Assembly: GCA_963701325.1 (NCBI GenBank)
Contig: OY969604.1
Span: 992,001-1,056,000 of the forward strand
Source: Bog-756 sp963701325
GTDB lineage: Bacteria > Actinomycetota > Acidimicrobiia > Acidimicrobiales > RAAP-2
DNA: 64,000 nt
Reading direction: 5' to 3'
The notes below the pieces were generated by a model. It did not search any database and had not been told where the DNA came from. It worked only from the letters and a program-made list of their open reading frames with translations. Numbering within the stretch: position 1 is the first letter of the stretch; every line of letters starts with the position of its first letter. Of this stretch, positions 18,438-27,831 are shown piece by piece. The translations under genes were made by a program, and so were the position numbers.

Positions 18438-18510
18438 CTCCGGGGGTGAGACTCGAACTCACAACCTAGCGGTTAACAGCCGCTTGCTCTGCCGATTGAG
18501 CTACCCCGGA
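18438..18510 (-). tRNA. tRNA-Asn (GUU)
   Basis: The minus strand folds as a 73-base cloverleaf with acceptor stem TCCGGGG/CCCCGGA, D-arm AGCTCAATCGGCAGAGC, anticodon loop CTGTTAA and T-arm with GTTCGAGTC. The discriminator is G and is followed by CA, so CCA is not encoded in full. The GUU anticodon assigns Asn. The 3' end abuts the start of the VOC gene. Confidence 0.96.
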
Positions 18511-18634
18511 TTGAGGCCCACGTCGGCGAGATCCATCCTCGGATCCGGCCCGGTGTGCGTGAGGAGATTAGCCCGTCGTCACCCGTCCGACGGTGGGAGA
18601 TGCACGGCGCCGCGAACCGGGGCACAATGACCCG

Positions 18635-18937
18635 ATGAAGACACCGGTCGCCGCCGCCGCGGCCTTCTGTGTGGGCTACGCCCTTGGCGCGAGGCGTTCC
18701 GCCGGCCGACGGCTCCAGGTCGTCGGGCCGGCCGGGCGTGGCACCCCGGTGGCGGGCACCGCGACCCTGGTGGGGGCGAAGGCCAAGGCCGTCGTGCTAC
18801 TTGGGGCCGAGCGGGCCCGGGACACCATCGGGGTTCGCCTCGGGTGGCGCGACGGAGACGAGGCAGCCGACGCCCTGGTGGTCGAGATGGCCGGCGACCT
18901 GGCCTCGGCGCTCAAGGGGCGACGGATCTCCGCCTGA
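18635..18937 (+). CDS. Small protein with hydrophobic N-terminus, unknown function
   Basis: This 100-residue protein begins MKTPVAAAAAFCVGYALGARR, a short hydrophobic segment followed by basic residues, which could be a membrane anchor or signal. The remainder is Ala/Gly/Val-rich and mixed charged, with no cysteines and no recognisable domain. ATG 18635 is preferred because the hydrophobic segment starts there. It converges on the sigma factor gene, 30 bases from its stop. Confidence 0.55.
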   Translation: MKTPVAAAAAFCVGYALGARRSAGRRLQVVGPAGRGTPVAGTATLVGAKAKAVVLLGAERARDTIGVRLGWRDGDEAADALVVEMAGDLASALKGRRISA

Positions 18938-18967
18938 CCGCTCGCGACGCGACAGCCGGCGTGCCGG

Positions 18968-20413
18968 TCAGTCCTCTTCGAGGTAGTCGCGGAGCAGCTG
19001 GGCCGACTCCGGGCGACGCAGCTTGGCAAGGGTCTTCGCCTCGATCTGGCGGATCCGCTCGCGGGTCACGCCGAAGGCCTGCCCGACCTCCTCGAGGGTC
19101 CGGATCTTGCCGTCCTCGAGCCCGAACCGGAGCCGGACGACGTCCTGCTCGCGCGGTGAGAGATGACCGAGCGCCTCACGCAGCGCGTCGTCGAGCATCA
19201 TCCGGGCCGCGGCGTCGTCGGGAACCACCGCTTCGCGGTCCTCGATGAGGTCGGAGAGGCTGAAGTCGTCCTCGTCACCCATGGGCTGCTCGAGCGAGAC
19301 CGTGTCCTGGTTGATCCGCTGGATCTCCCGTACCTTGTCGATGGTGAAGTCGACCCGGCCGGCGACCTCCTCGGCACTCGGCTCCCGACCGAGCTCCTGG
19401 AGCAGCTGGCGCTGGGCCCACACCACCTTGTTGATGGTCTCGACCATGTGCACCGGAATACGGATGGTCCTGGCCTGATCGGCGATCGCCCGGGTGATCG
19501 CCTGGCGGATCCACCAGGTCGCGTACGTCGAGAACTTGAACCCCTTGGTGTGGTCGAACTTCTCGACGGCCCGCATGAGCCCGAGGTTCCCTTCCTGGAT
19601 GAGATCGAGGAAGGCGAGGCCCCGGTTGCGGTAGCGCTTGGCGATCGACACCACCAGCCGCAGGTTCGCCTCGATGAGGGCCTCCTTGGCCTGCTGGCCG
19701 CGCCGCACGGTCAGCCGGTCGGTGGACCGCTCGGTCCGGGTGACCGCCCCCTCCGCCATCTCGTCGGCGGCCAGCCGTGCCGCAGCCTCGTTCCCGGCAA
19801 GGATGCGCTCGGCCAGCTCCACCTCGAGCGAGGCGTCGAGGAGCTTCACCTTGCCGATCTCCTTCAAGTACATGTGAACCGGATCGGCGGTCGAGCCCCG
19901 GAAGCTGTCGCCCTCGCCGAACCCGTCGCTCGCTGCGCTCCGTGGCGCGCGCGGCTTCCTCGGCCCCCGAGAGGGTGGTGCAACCAGGGCCTCCGTCGCG
20001 GCGGCGGGAGTGTTCCCGTTGGGGCGGGGGCTCACCGCGCCCTGCTCGGGCACCACGAGGACGTCGAGGGTGGCCGCCACCTCGCCCTCTCCCGTGGGAT
20101 AGCACTCGCGCAGGTGTCCGGAGACCTCGTCGGCGACCGCGACCGACATCGGGACGATGGTCGTCTCGCCGGTGTCGTAGGTGAACTCGATCCCGGCCGC
20201 ACGGATCCGCTCGACCACCCCGGTGATGAGGTCGGCGCTCAGATCGACCGACCGGAGCACCGTCATCACCTCGTCCTGGGTCAGACCGCCCTGGAGACGC
20301 CCTCGCTGGATCAGTGCTTCGAACTGATCGACCGGGAGCACGTCGAGCGGCGACAACCCACCATCCACGCTGCCCGAGAGCTGACGTGGCGGGACCGCGT
20401 GCCTGGCCGTCAT
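18968..20413 (-). CDS. rpoD: Primary RNA polymerase sigma factor (RpoD/SigA)
   Basis: This 481-residue sigma-70 factor has every region of a primary sigma. Region 1.1 lies near residues 20-85, followed by a Pro/Ala-rich linker. Region 1.2 is [16 protein letters not shown]. Region 2 includes [37 protein letters not shown] and [13 protein letters not shown]. Region 3 is [11 protein letters not shown] and on, and region 4 ends [19 protein letters not shown]. It directs transcription of housekeeping genes. It is the last gene of a long operon, and its ATG overlaps the dnaG stop (ATGA), the macromolecular-synthesis pairing seen in many bacteria. Confidence 0.97.
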
Positions 20414-22254
20414 CCGCCGTGCCCCGTCCCAATCATCTGCGACCTCACCACGAGCCAGGCTACCAACCTGTCCGACGCCACGACCGAGGTGCGGGGATCG
20501 TCCAGCTCCTGGAGCCAGGCGGCCACCGAGGCAGCCTCCTCCATGGCCGGTGTCGAGCTCCGGGCTTCGACGGTGAGGACCGGGAGCTCACGGCGCACGA
20601 CGTCTCGGACCAGCTGAGCCACCACCTCGTCGGGATCGGATCGGGGCTCCTCCACGGTCAACCGCACCAGCAGGGACTGGACGTCCGGCGCAGCCTCGTC
20701 GATGGCTCGATGGAGATCGTCGGCCTCGACCAGGGCCTCGAAGGCGGCACGCTGCACCGGGTCGCTGAACAGCGCGGCCTCCAGCCGGTCGCCGACCTCC
20801 TCTGGTCGGTGGATGGCCAGGCGCAGAGCCTCGAGCCCGGGCCGGAACTCGCGCACTGCGGCGCCGGTCTCCCGACGTGCGGTTCGCACATCGTGACCGT
20901 CCGGGACGTCGACCTGCCTCGGGGACCCCCGGCCCCCGTGTGGCTCCGACGTGGCCGACGGGGATTGGGGACCCTGCCGGCGAATGCGCTCGAGGCGGTC
21001 CCGGAGGGAGGCCGGCTCGAGGTGGCACCGCTCCGCGACCCGCATCACGTACTGGTCGCGGACCAGATCGTCGGGGTGCTCGGCAACTGCGACGAGCGCG
21101 TGGTCCGCCCCTCGGGCGCGGCCCTCGGCTGTCGAGAGGTCGGCGGCGTCGAGGATGCGGCCGAGTCGGAACTCGAGGAAGGGCTTGGCCCCCTCGACGG
21201 CAGCCCGTAGGGCCCCGGGATCATTCCGGGCCAAGTCGGCCGGGTCGGACCCCGGGGCGAGCGCCGCGACGGCCACGTCGACCTCGAGGCGACGCTCCCA
21301 TTCATAGAAGCGGCCGGCGGCCGACTGTCCCGCCCCGTCGGCGTCAAAGGCCAGCACGATCCGCGTGGCGAAGTTCTTGAGCAGGCGCACGTGTTCCTCG
21401 GCGAGGGCCGTGCCGCAGGTGGCGACGGCCCGGGGCACACCGGCCTCGAAGCAACCGATCACGTCGGTGTAGCCCTCGCAGACCACCACCTCGCCCGTCG
21501 CGATGACGTCCTGTTTCGCCCAGTTGAGGGCGTAAAGGGTGCGGCGCTTGGAGTAGATCGGTGTCTCGGAGGAGTTCTTGTACTTGGCAGGGTCGGGGCT
21601 GCCCGGCAGCACCCGGCCCCCGAAGGCCACGGGATGGCCGGAGGGATCGCAGATCGGGAACAGCACACGAGACCGGAAGGCGTCCTGGACCCGGCCTTTG
21701 CGGTTGACGAACCCGAGCCCGGACCCGACTGCGACCTCCTCGCTCAGGTGCAACGCGACACACAGCGTGTCCCACCCGTCAGGTGCCCATCCGAGACGGA
21801 ACCGGCGCACGACCTCCCCCGCGTACCCGCGGCTGCGCAGGTAGTCGCGGGCCTGGCCGGCATCGGCTCCGGTCAGCAGCCGCTGGTGGTACCACTCCGT
21901 GGCCTCCTCCATTGCGTCGAGGAAGACCTTGCGGCGTTGGCTGTTGCGTCCCGCGCCACCCTCCTCCCGGATGGTGATGCCGGCTCTGTCGGCGAGGCGG
22001 CGGACCGCGTCGACGAAGTCGAGGTGCTCGGTGGCACGGACGAAGCTGATCGCGTCCCCCCGCTCCTGGCACCCGAAGCAGTAGTAGAGCCCCGCCTCGG
22101 CGTTGACGCTGAAGGAGGGCGTCTTCTCGCCGTGGAACGGGCAGAGCCCCACCCAACGCTGCCCCTGCCGCTTGAGGGCTGCGTGCTCCCCGACCAGAGC
22201 CACGATGTCGGTGGCAGCCCGGACCTGCGCAACGTCCTCGTCGGGAATGCCCAT
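20410..22254 (-). CDS. dnaG: DNA primase
   Basis: This 614-residue primase makes RNA primers at the replication fork and interacts with the replicative helicase. The zinc-binding domain has C38, H41, C59 and C62 (CPFH, then CFGC). The catalytic TOPRIM core includes VVVCEGYTDVIG, LAFDADGAG and the YKNSSETPIYSK region. The C-terminal 150 residues form the helicase-interaction part. It follows ppdK by 18 bases and overlaps rpoD by four bases. All domains are present and the frame is intact. Confidence 0.97.
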   Translation of the reverse strand: MGIPDEDVAQVRAATDIVALVGEHAALKRQGQRWVGLCPFHGEKTPSFSVNAEAGLYYCFGCQERGDAISFVRATEHLDFVDAVRRLADRAGITIREEGGAGRNSQRRKVFLDAMEEATEWYHQRLLTGADAGQARDYLRSRGYAGEVVRRFRLGWAPDGWDTLCVALHLSEEVAVGSGLGFVNRKGRVQDAFRSRVLFPICDPSGHPVAFGGRVLPGSPDPAKYKNSSETPIYSKRRTLYALNWAKQDVIATGEVVVCEGYTDVIGCFEAGVPRAVATCGTALAEEHVRLLKNFATRIVLAFDADGAGQSAAGRFYEWERRLEVDVAVAALAPGSDPADLARNDPGALRAAVEGAKPFLEFRLGRILDAADLSTAEGRARGADHALVAVAEHPDDLVRDQYVMRVAERCHLEPASLRDRLERIRRQGPQSPSATSEPHGGRGSPRQVDVPDGHDVRTARRETGAAVREFRPGLEALRLAIHRPEEVGDRLEAALFSDPVQRAAFEALVEADDLHRAIDEAAPDVQSLLVRLTVEEPRSDPDEVVAQLVRDVVRRELPVLTVEARSSTPAMEEAASVAAWLQELDDPRTSVVASDRLVAWLVVRSQMIGTGHGG

Positions 22255-22272
22255 GGCAGGACGGTACTCTCG

Positions 22273-25209
22273 CTACCTCGGCGTCCGGGTGCGAGCCCTG
22301 GCTGCTCCCGCGACGGCTCTGCCCGCCGATCGGGCGGACGAGGCCGTCTTGGCCGGCGCCTGGACCTTCTTGGCCGGTGCCTTCTTGGCCGGTGCCTTCT
22401 TGGTCTGGGCCTTCTGTGCCAGGGCCTTCCCTGGCAGGGTCTTCTTCGCTGAGGCCCTCCGTGTCGGGGCCCTCCCAGACGAACCAGTGGCCCGGGCAGC
22501 AGGCGCCGTCTTGGTCTTCGCACCGATGGCGGCGTCGCCGGACAGTACTGCCTGGGCGGCGGCCAGCCGCGCGATCGGCACGCGGAACGGCGAGCAGCTC
22601 ACGTAGTCGAGGCCGGCGGCCGCGAACGTCGCGATGGACTCGGGATCGCCACCATGCTCGCCGCAGACCCCGACCTTGAGGGTCGGTCTGGTGGCCCGTC
22701 CGCGCTCGACCCCGAGGCGGACCAGCTCGCCGACGCCGTCCGGGTCGACCACCTCGAACGGATTCCGCTTGAGGAGACCCTCCTCGAGGTAGGCCGACAT
22801 CATCCGTCCTTCGACGTCGTCGCGGCTGAACCCGAAGGTCATCTGGGTCAGGTCGTTGGTCCCGAAGGAGAAGAAGTCGGCCACTTCGGCGATCTCGCCG
22901 GCCCTGAGGGCGGCCCGCGGTGTCTCGATCATCGTCCCGATGAGCACCTCGAGCGAGCCCGTCGTCGCAGCCGCGCCCCTGGAGCGGGCGGCTGTGACCG
23001 CGGGAGCCAGCGCTGCCGCGGTCTCGGCCTCGGCGACGGCGACCTCCACCCACGAACGGGCCAGGGCCATCTCCTCGCGGGTCACGGTCAAGGGGATCAT
23101 GATCTCCACGATCGGGTGCCCTCCGGCCGTCACCCGGCCGAGGGCGGCCTCCATCAGGGCCCGCACCTGCATGGCGTACAACCCCGGCTTGATCACCCCG
23201 AGACGCACCCCGCGGGTCCCGAGCATCGGGTTGACCTCGTGCCAGCTCTTGGCCGCCTCGTAGAGCTTGGCTTCCTCGTCGGTCAGCCCGACCGTCGCCT
23301 CCCTGACGGCGAGCTCCTGGGTGTCGGGCAGGAACTCGTGCAGCGGCGGGTCGAGCAGCCGGATGGTGACCGGCAGCCCGTCCATCGCTTCGAGGATCGA
23401 CTCGAAGTCGGCCCGTTGTGCGAGGCGAAGGGCCTCGAGCGCGGCCTCCTCTTCCACCTCGGTCGCCGCCAGGATCATCCGCCGCACCACGGGGAGCCGA
23501 TCCTCGGCGAGGAACATGTGCTCGGTCCGGCACAGTCCGATGCCCTCTGCCCCGTGGGCGCGGGCGTTGGCCGCGTCCGCCCCGTTGTCGGCGTTGGCCC
23601 GCACGCCGAGGTGTCCGGACCGCACGTCGTCGGCCCAGCCCAGGATCGTCTCGAACTCCGGTGGGGTCTCGCCCTGGATGACCGGGACCTGTCCGAGCAC
23701 CACGGTGCCGTTCGTGCCATCAACCGAGATCCACTCGCCCTCGGCCACCACGACGTCGCCGACCGAGAAGGACCCGGTGCCGATGCGCAGGGACTCGGCG
23801 CCGACCACCGCCGGCTTCCCCCAGCCGCGGGCCACCACCGCCGCGTGGCTGACCAGCCCGCCGCGGGCGGTGAGGATGCCCTTGGCTGCCAGCATCCCGT
23901 GCACGTCCTCTGGAGAGGTCTCGCTGCGCACGAGCACCACCGGCTCGCCCCGCGCGGCTGCGGCCTGCGCGTCGTCCGCGCTCAGGTACACCCGACCGAC
24001 GGCGGCACCGGGTGACGCGGCCAGGCCCCTGACCAGCACCGCGTGCCCGGTCGAGGCGAACTGCGGGTGCAGGACCTGCTCGAGGTGCTCGCCGGTGATC
24101 CGGCCGAGGGCTTCCTCACGGGTCAGCGCTATCGATCGCTCCCCCACCATGTCGACGGCCATCCGGAGCGCGGCCCGGCCGGTCCGCTTGCCGACACGGG
24201 TCTGGAGCATCCACAACTTGCCCTGCTCGATGGTGAACTCGGTGTCGCACATGTCGCGGTAGTGGCGCTCGAGCCGGACGAAGATTGCGAGCAGCTCCTT
24301 GTGGATGGCCGGGAAACGGTCGCGGAGCCCCGACAAGGGCTCGGTGTTCCGGATCCCCGCCACCACGTCCTCGCCCTGCGCGTTGACGAGGAAATCGCCG
24401 TACTCGCCGACCGCACCGGTCGCCGGGTCTCGGGTGAAGCCGACTCCGGTTCCGGAGTTGTCGTCGCGATTGCCGAACACCATCGCCTGGACGTTGACCG
24501 CGGTCCCGAGGTCATGGGCGATCCGCTCCTGTACCCGGTACGCCACCGCCCGCGGACCGTTCCACGAGGCGAAGACGGCCTCGATAGCACCCCGCAGCTG
24601 CTCGTCCGGATCCTGCGGGAAGGGCGAACCGGTATGGCGTTCGACGATCTGCTGGTAGGCGTCCACGAGGTAGTGCAACAGCTCGATGGGAATCCCGGCG
24701 TCCGACGCCGTCCCGGCCAGCTCCTTGGCCGCGTCGAGCAGGGTGTCGAATTCCTCCCCGGGGACGTCCAGCACGATCCTGCCGTACATCGCAACGAAGC
24801 GCCGGTACGAGTCGTAAGCGAAGCGCTCGTCGTCGGTCTGCTTGGCCAGTCCGACCACCGAGGCATCGTTGAGGCCGAGGTTGAGGACCGTGTCCATCAT
24901 CCCCGGCATCGAGAACTTGGCGCCCGACCGGACCGACACCAGCAGCGGGTCTCCCGAGTCGCCGATTCGCTTCCCCATCTTCTGCTCCAGGCGGGCACGT
25001 GCCTTGACGATCTCGGCGGTCAGCCCCTCGGGCCACCCGTCCTCCATGTAGGTCCGGCAGGCGGTGGTAGCGATGGTGAACCCCGGAGGCACCGGCAGCG
25101 CCAGCACCGAGGTCATCTCGGCGAGGTTGGCTCCCTTGCCCCCGAGGAGGTCCTTCATCTCCATCGGCGGCTTGCGGTGCGAGTGGTCGAAGTCGAAGAC
25201 GTACGGCAT
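22273..25209 (-). CDS. ppdK: Pyruvate, phosphate dikinase with Lys/Ala-rich tail
   Basis: This 978-residue enzyme reversibly converts pyruvate, ATP and phosphate to phosphoenolpyruvate, AMP and pyrophosphate. The nucleotide-grasp domain is near the start (GGKGANLAEM), the phosphohistidine domain holds the catalytic His in GGLVSHAAVVARGWGKPAV, and the C-terminal barrel has FGTNDLTQMTFGFSRDD and a late CGEHGG motif. ATG 25209 has GAGGAGA upstream. Family members are about 880-900 residues. Residues from about 896 on are an extra tail rich in Lys, Ala and Pro, with KKAPA repeats encoded by 15-bp tandem repeats near 22369-22411. It lies between glyS and dnaG in the operon. Confidence 0.96.
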   Translation of the reverse strand: MPYVFDFDHSHRKPPMEMKDLLGGKGANLAEMTSVLALPVPPGFTIATTACRTYMEDGWPEGLTAEIVKARARLEQKMGKRIGDSGDPLLVSVRSGAKFSMPGMMDTVLNLGLNDASVVGLAKQTDDERFAYDSYRRFVAMYGRIVLDVPGEEFDTLLDAAKELAGTASDAGIPIELLHYLVDAYQQIVERHTGSPFPQDPDEQLRGAIEAVFASWNGPRAVAYRVQERIAHDLGTAVNVQAMVFGNRDDNSGTGVGFTRDPATGAVGEYGDFLVNAQGEDVVAGIRNTEPLSGLRDRFPAIHKELLAIFVRLERHYRDMCDTEFTIEQGKLWMLQTRVGKRTGRAALRMAVDMVGERSIALTREEALGRITGEHLEQVLHPQFASTGHAVLVRGLAASPGAAVGRVYLSADDAQAAAARGEPVVLVRSETSPEDVHGMLAAKGILTARGGLVSHAAVVARGWGKPAVVGAESLRIGTGSFSVGDVVVAEGEWISVDGTNGTVVLGQVPVIQGETPPEFETILGWADDVRSGHLGVRANADNGADAANARAHGAEGIGLCRTEHMFLAEDRLPVVRRMILAATEVEEEAALEALRLAQRADFESILEAMDGLPVTIRLLDPPLHEFLPDTQELAVREATVGLTDEEAKLYEAAKSWHEVNPMLGTRGVRLGVIKPGLYAMQVRALMEAALGRVTAGGHPIVEIMIPLTVTREEMALARSWVEVAVAEAETAAALAPAVTAARSRGAAATTGSLEVLIGTMIETPRAALRAGEIAEVADFFSFGTNDLTQMTFGFSRDDVEGRMMSAYLEEGLLKRNPFEVVDPDGVGELVRLGVERGRATRPTLKVGVCGEHGGDPESIATFAAAGLDYVSCSPFRVPIARLAAAQAVLSGDAAIGAKTKTAPAARATGSSGRAPTRRASAKKTLPGKALAQKAQTKKAPAKKAPAKKVQAPAKTASSARSAGRAVAGAARARTRTPR

Positions 25210-25336
25210 CGGGCGGGGTCTCCTCTGGTGGCAAGTCCGCGGTGGCACGGAAGGGGAACGATCGGCACGCTGCCGTGGTCGCCGACGCAAAGCCTACCCG
25301 GAGGGAATCGGGCCACCGGTCCCCGGACGGCCCGGG

Positions 25337-26677
25337 TCAGGTGACGTCGAGGCGACGACGAATGGTGGCCACCAGGTCGTCGACCGACACGCGCACCTGC
25401 TCGGTGGTGTCGCGATCGCGGACGGTCACCGCCCGGTCCTCGAGCGAGTCGAAGTCGACGGTCACGCACCAGGGCGTGCCCACCTCGTCTTGTCGGCGGT
25501 AGCGCTTGCCGATGGACTGGGTCGTGTCGTAGTCGCACATGAAGTGGGCCTGCAGGGTCGTGAGCACCTCGCGTGAAAGGGGTTCCAGGGTCTCCTTCTT
25601 GGAGAGCGGGAGCACCGCGACCTGATAGGGGGCGAGCCGCGGGTCGAGCTTCAGCACCACCCTGGACTCGCCGCCGACCTCGTCCTCGGCGTAGGAGGAG
25701 AGCAGGAAGGCCATCATCGCCCTGGTGGCCCCGGCGGCCGGCTCGATCACGTAGGGGACGTAGCGCTCGTTGGTGGCCGGGTCGAAGTACTCGAGGCGCT
25801 CCCCGGACGCGGCGGCGTGGGCCTTCAGGTCGAAATCGGTCCGGTTGGCGATCCCCTCGAGCTCGTCCCAACCCCACGGAAAGCGATACTCCACGTCGGC
25901 CGTCGCCGTCGAGTAGTGGGAGAGCTCCTCGGACCCGTGATGACGCAGACGCAGATCGGAGGCGGGGATACCGAGATCGCGGTACCAGGCGTAGCGCTCG
26001 TCGACCCAGTACTCGAACCACCGGTCCGCCTCTGGCGGGGGGACGAAGAACTCCATCTCCATCTGCTCGAACTCGCGGGTCCGGAACACGAAGTTCTGGG
26101 GGGTGATCTCGTTGCGGAATGACTTTCCGACTTGTGCGATCCCGAACGGGGGGCGCTTGCGGGTGGTCATGAGCACGTTGGCGAAATTGATGAACATGCC
26201 CTGGGCGGTCTCGGGACGCAGGTAGGCGACGGCGCCCTCGTGCTCGAGCGGTCCGGCATGGGTCTTGAACATGAGGTTGAAGGCCCGGGCCTCGGTGAAC
26301 TCGGTCGACCCGCAGGACGGGCAGACTCCGTCGATCTTGTCCTCCCGCCACCGCTGGTGGCAGTGGCGGCAGTCGACGAGCGGATCGGTGAAGTTGGAGA
26401 GATGGCCCGACGCCTCCCACACGGCAGGCGGCGAGAGGATTGCCGCATCGAGACCGACCACGTCGTCGCGCCGCTGGACCATGGCCTTCCACCAGGCGTT
26501 CTTGACGTTCCGCAGCAGGTTCACCCCGAGCGGCCCGTAGTCGTAGGTCGAACGGAACCCACCGTAGATCTCGGCGGACTGGAAGATGAAGCCACGCCGT
26601 TTGCAGAGACCGACCACCTTCTCCATCAGGTCGGCGCGCCCCTCGCCCGCGTCGACGGGGTCGTCGGGCTCAGGCAT
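25337..26677 (-). CDS. glyS: Glycyl-tRNA synthetase (dimeric type)
   Basis: This 446-residue class II synthetase charges tRNA-Gly with glycine. Motif 1 region starts FIFQSAEIYGGFRSTYDYGPLG. A zinc-ribbon-like insertion follows (CRHCHQRW, then CPSCGS). Motif 2 is VGKSFRNEITPQNFVFRTREFEQMEMEFF and motif 3 contains GATRAMMAFLL. The C-terminal anticodon-binding domain begins near APYQVAVLPL. It is the single-chain alpha2 type, not the alpha2-beta2 GlyQ/GlyS type. The start overlaps the hemW stop by eight bases, and ppdK follows. Confidence 0.97.
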   Translation of the reverse strand: MPEPDDPVDAGEGRADLMEKVVGLCKRRGFIFQSAEIYGGFRSTYDYGPLGVNLLRNVKNAWWKAMVQRRDDVVGLDAAILSPPAVWEASGHLSNFTDPLVDCRHCHQRWREDKIDGVCPSCGSTEFTEARAFNLMFKTHAGPLEHEGAVAYLRPETAQGMFINFANVLMTTRKRPPFGIAQVGKSFRNEITPQNFVFRTREFEQMEMEFFVPPPEADRWFEYWVDERYAWYRDLGIPASDLRLRHHGSEELSHYSTATADVEYRFPWGWDELEGIANRTDFDLKAHAAASGERLEYFDPATNERYVPYVIEPAAGATRAMMAFLLSSYAEDEVGGESRVVLKLDPRLAPYQVAVLPLSKKETLEPLSREVLTTLQAHFMCDYDTTQSIGKRYRRQDEVGTPWCVTVDFDSLEDRAVTVRDRDTTEQVRVSVDDLVATIRRRLDVT

Positions 26678-27830
26678 AGGGGGGCATCGTACCGGGTGTG
26701 CCGGTAGCCCCGACCGGTGCGATCACGCCCTCCGGGTCGCGTAGGCGAGCGGTCACCGCGTTGGCCAGCAGACGGCCCCGGAGGTTGAGCACGGCCCGAC
26801 CGTCGACGCGGTCGACCAGCCCGTCGAGCTCCGGGTCGTCGGGCAGGGCGCGACTCGGGACGCCCGCCGGTGTGCGCAGGGAGAGGGCGAGTGCCTCGAC
26901 ACGACGCCGGGCGTCGTCGAGCACTTCCTTGCCGGCGGTCGTCGGCCGGTCGGCCCCCATCAGGGACACGTACCGTTCCGGCGTGCGGACGTTCCACCAT
27001 CGCCGCCCGCCACGGTGGGAATGGGCGGCCGACCCGATCCCGCGGTACTCGCCCTGGGCCCAGTAGAGGCGGTTGTGGTGGCAGCCGTGGCCGTCGCGGG
27101 CCCAGCTGGAGATCTCCTCCCACCGGTAGCCCGCCTCGGTCAGCACCCGGTCCGCCGTCTCGTAGCGGTCGGCCTGGACATCGTCGACCGGATGCCGTTC
27201 GGGCGACCCGGCGAGCGGAGTGCCGGGCTCCACGCTGAGCAGGTACGCGCTCAGGTGGGGCGGGGGCTCGTGCAAGCTGAGCACCTCGCCGAGACTGCGT
27301 GTCCAGTCCTCGTCCCGCTCGCCGGCGCCGCCGATGATGAGGTCGAGGTTCCACGACGAGAATCCCGCCGAGGCCACCGCGGCGGCCGCCCGGGCGATCT
27401 CCCCGGTTCCGTGCCGGCGACCGAGGCCCTCGAGCACGTGGGGCACCGTCGACTGGACGCCGAGCGAGACCCGGGTGACCCCGGCGGCCCGGTAGACCTC
27501 GAGGCGACGCGGCTCGACGTCCTCGGGATTGCACTCGACGGTGACCTCGGCGCCGGGTCGGCGGGGCACCGCGTCGAGGATCGAGACCAGGAGGTCGGCC
27601 GGCAGTCTCGACGGCGTACCCCCGCCGAAGAAGACCGAGGTGGCCGGCGGCATCCCCTCCCGCTCGACGGCGCGGACCAACTCGGTCACGCAGGACGACG
27701 CGTAGGCCTCCATCAGGTGGTCCCGGTCGGTGTAGGTCGCGAACGCGCAGTAGTCGCAGCGGTGCCGGCAGAACGGCACGTGCACGTAGACGCCGAAGGC
27801 CGGCGGCTCCCCCGGCTCCGCGCCGTTCAC
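26670..27830 (-). CDS. hemW: HemW-like radical SAM protein
   Basis: This 386-residue protein is related to oxygen-independent coproporphyrinogen oxidase. The radical SAM cluster motif CRHRCDYC (Cx3Cx2C) is near residues 21-28, followed by FFGGGTPS and the VECNPED and GVQS strands. The HemN C-terminal domain is present. HemW proteins lack the extra Cys of HemN and act as heme-binding chaperones rather than oxidases; a porphyrin role cannot be excluded. GTG 27830 lies one base after the recO stop, and the end overlaps glyS. Confidence 0.92.
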   Translation of the reverse strand: MNGAEPGEPPAFGVYVHVPFCRHRCDYCAFATYTDRDHLMEAYASSCVTELVRAVEREGMPPATSVFFGGGTPSRLPADLLVSILDAVPRRPGAEVTVECNPEDVEPRRLEVYRAAGVTRVSLGVQSTVPHVLEGLGRRHGTGEIARAAAAVASAGFSSWNLDLIIGGAGERDEDWTRSLGEVLSLHEPPPHLSAYLLSVEPGTPLAGSPERHPVDDVQADRYETADRVLTEAGYRWEEISSWARDGHGCHHNRLYWAQGEYRGIGSAAHSHRGGRRWWNVRTPERYVSLMGADRPTTAGKEVLDDARRRVEALALSLRTPAGVPSRALPDDPELDGLVDRVDGRAVLNLRGRLLANAVTARLRDPEGVIAPVGATGTPGTMPPYA

Positions 27831-27831
27831 C

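Noticed and set aside
18438..18510. tRNA-Asn as an integration site
   Set aside because: No direct repeat of its 3' end and no integrase were seen; the neighbours are ordinary genes.
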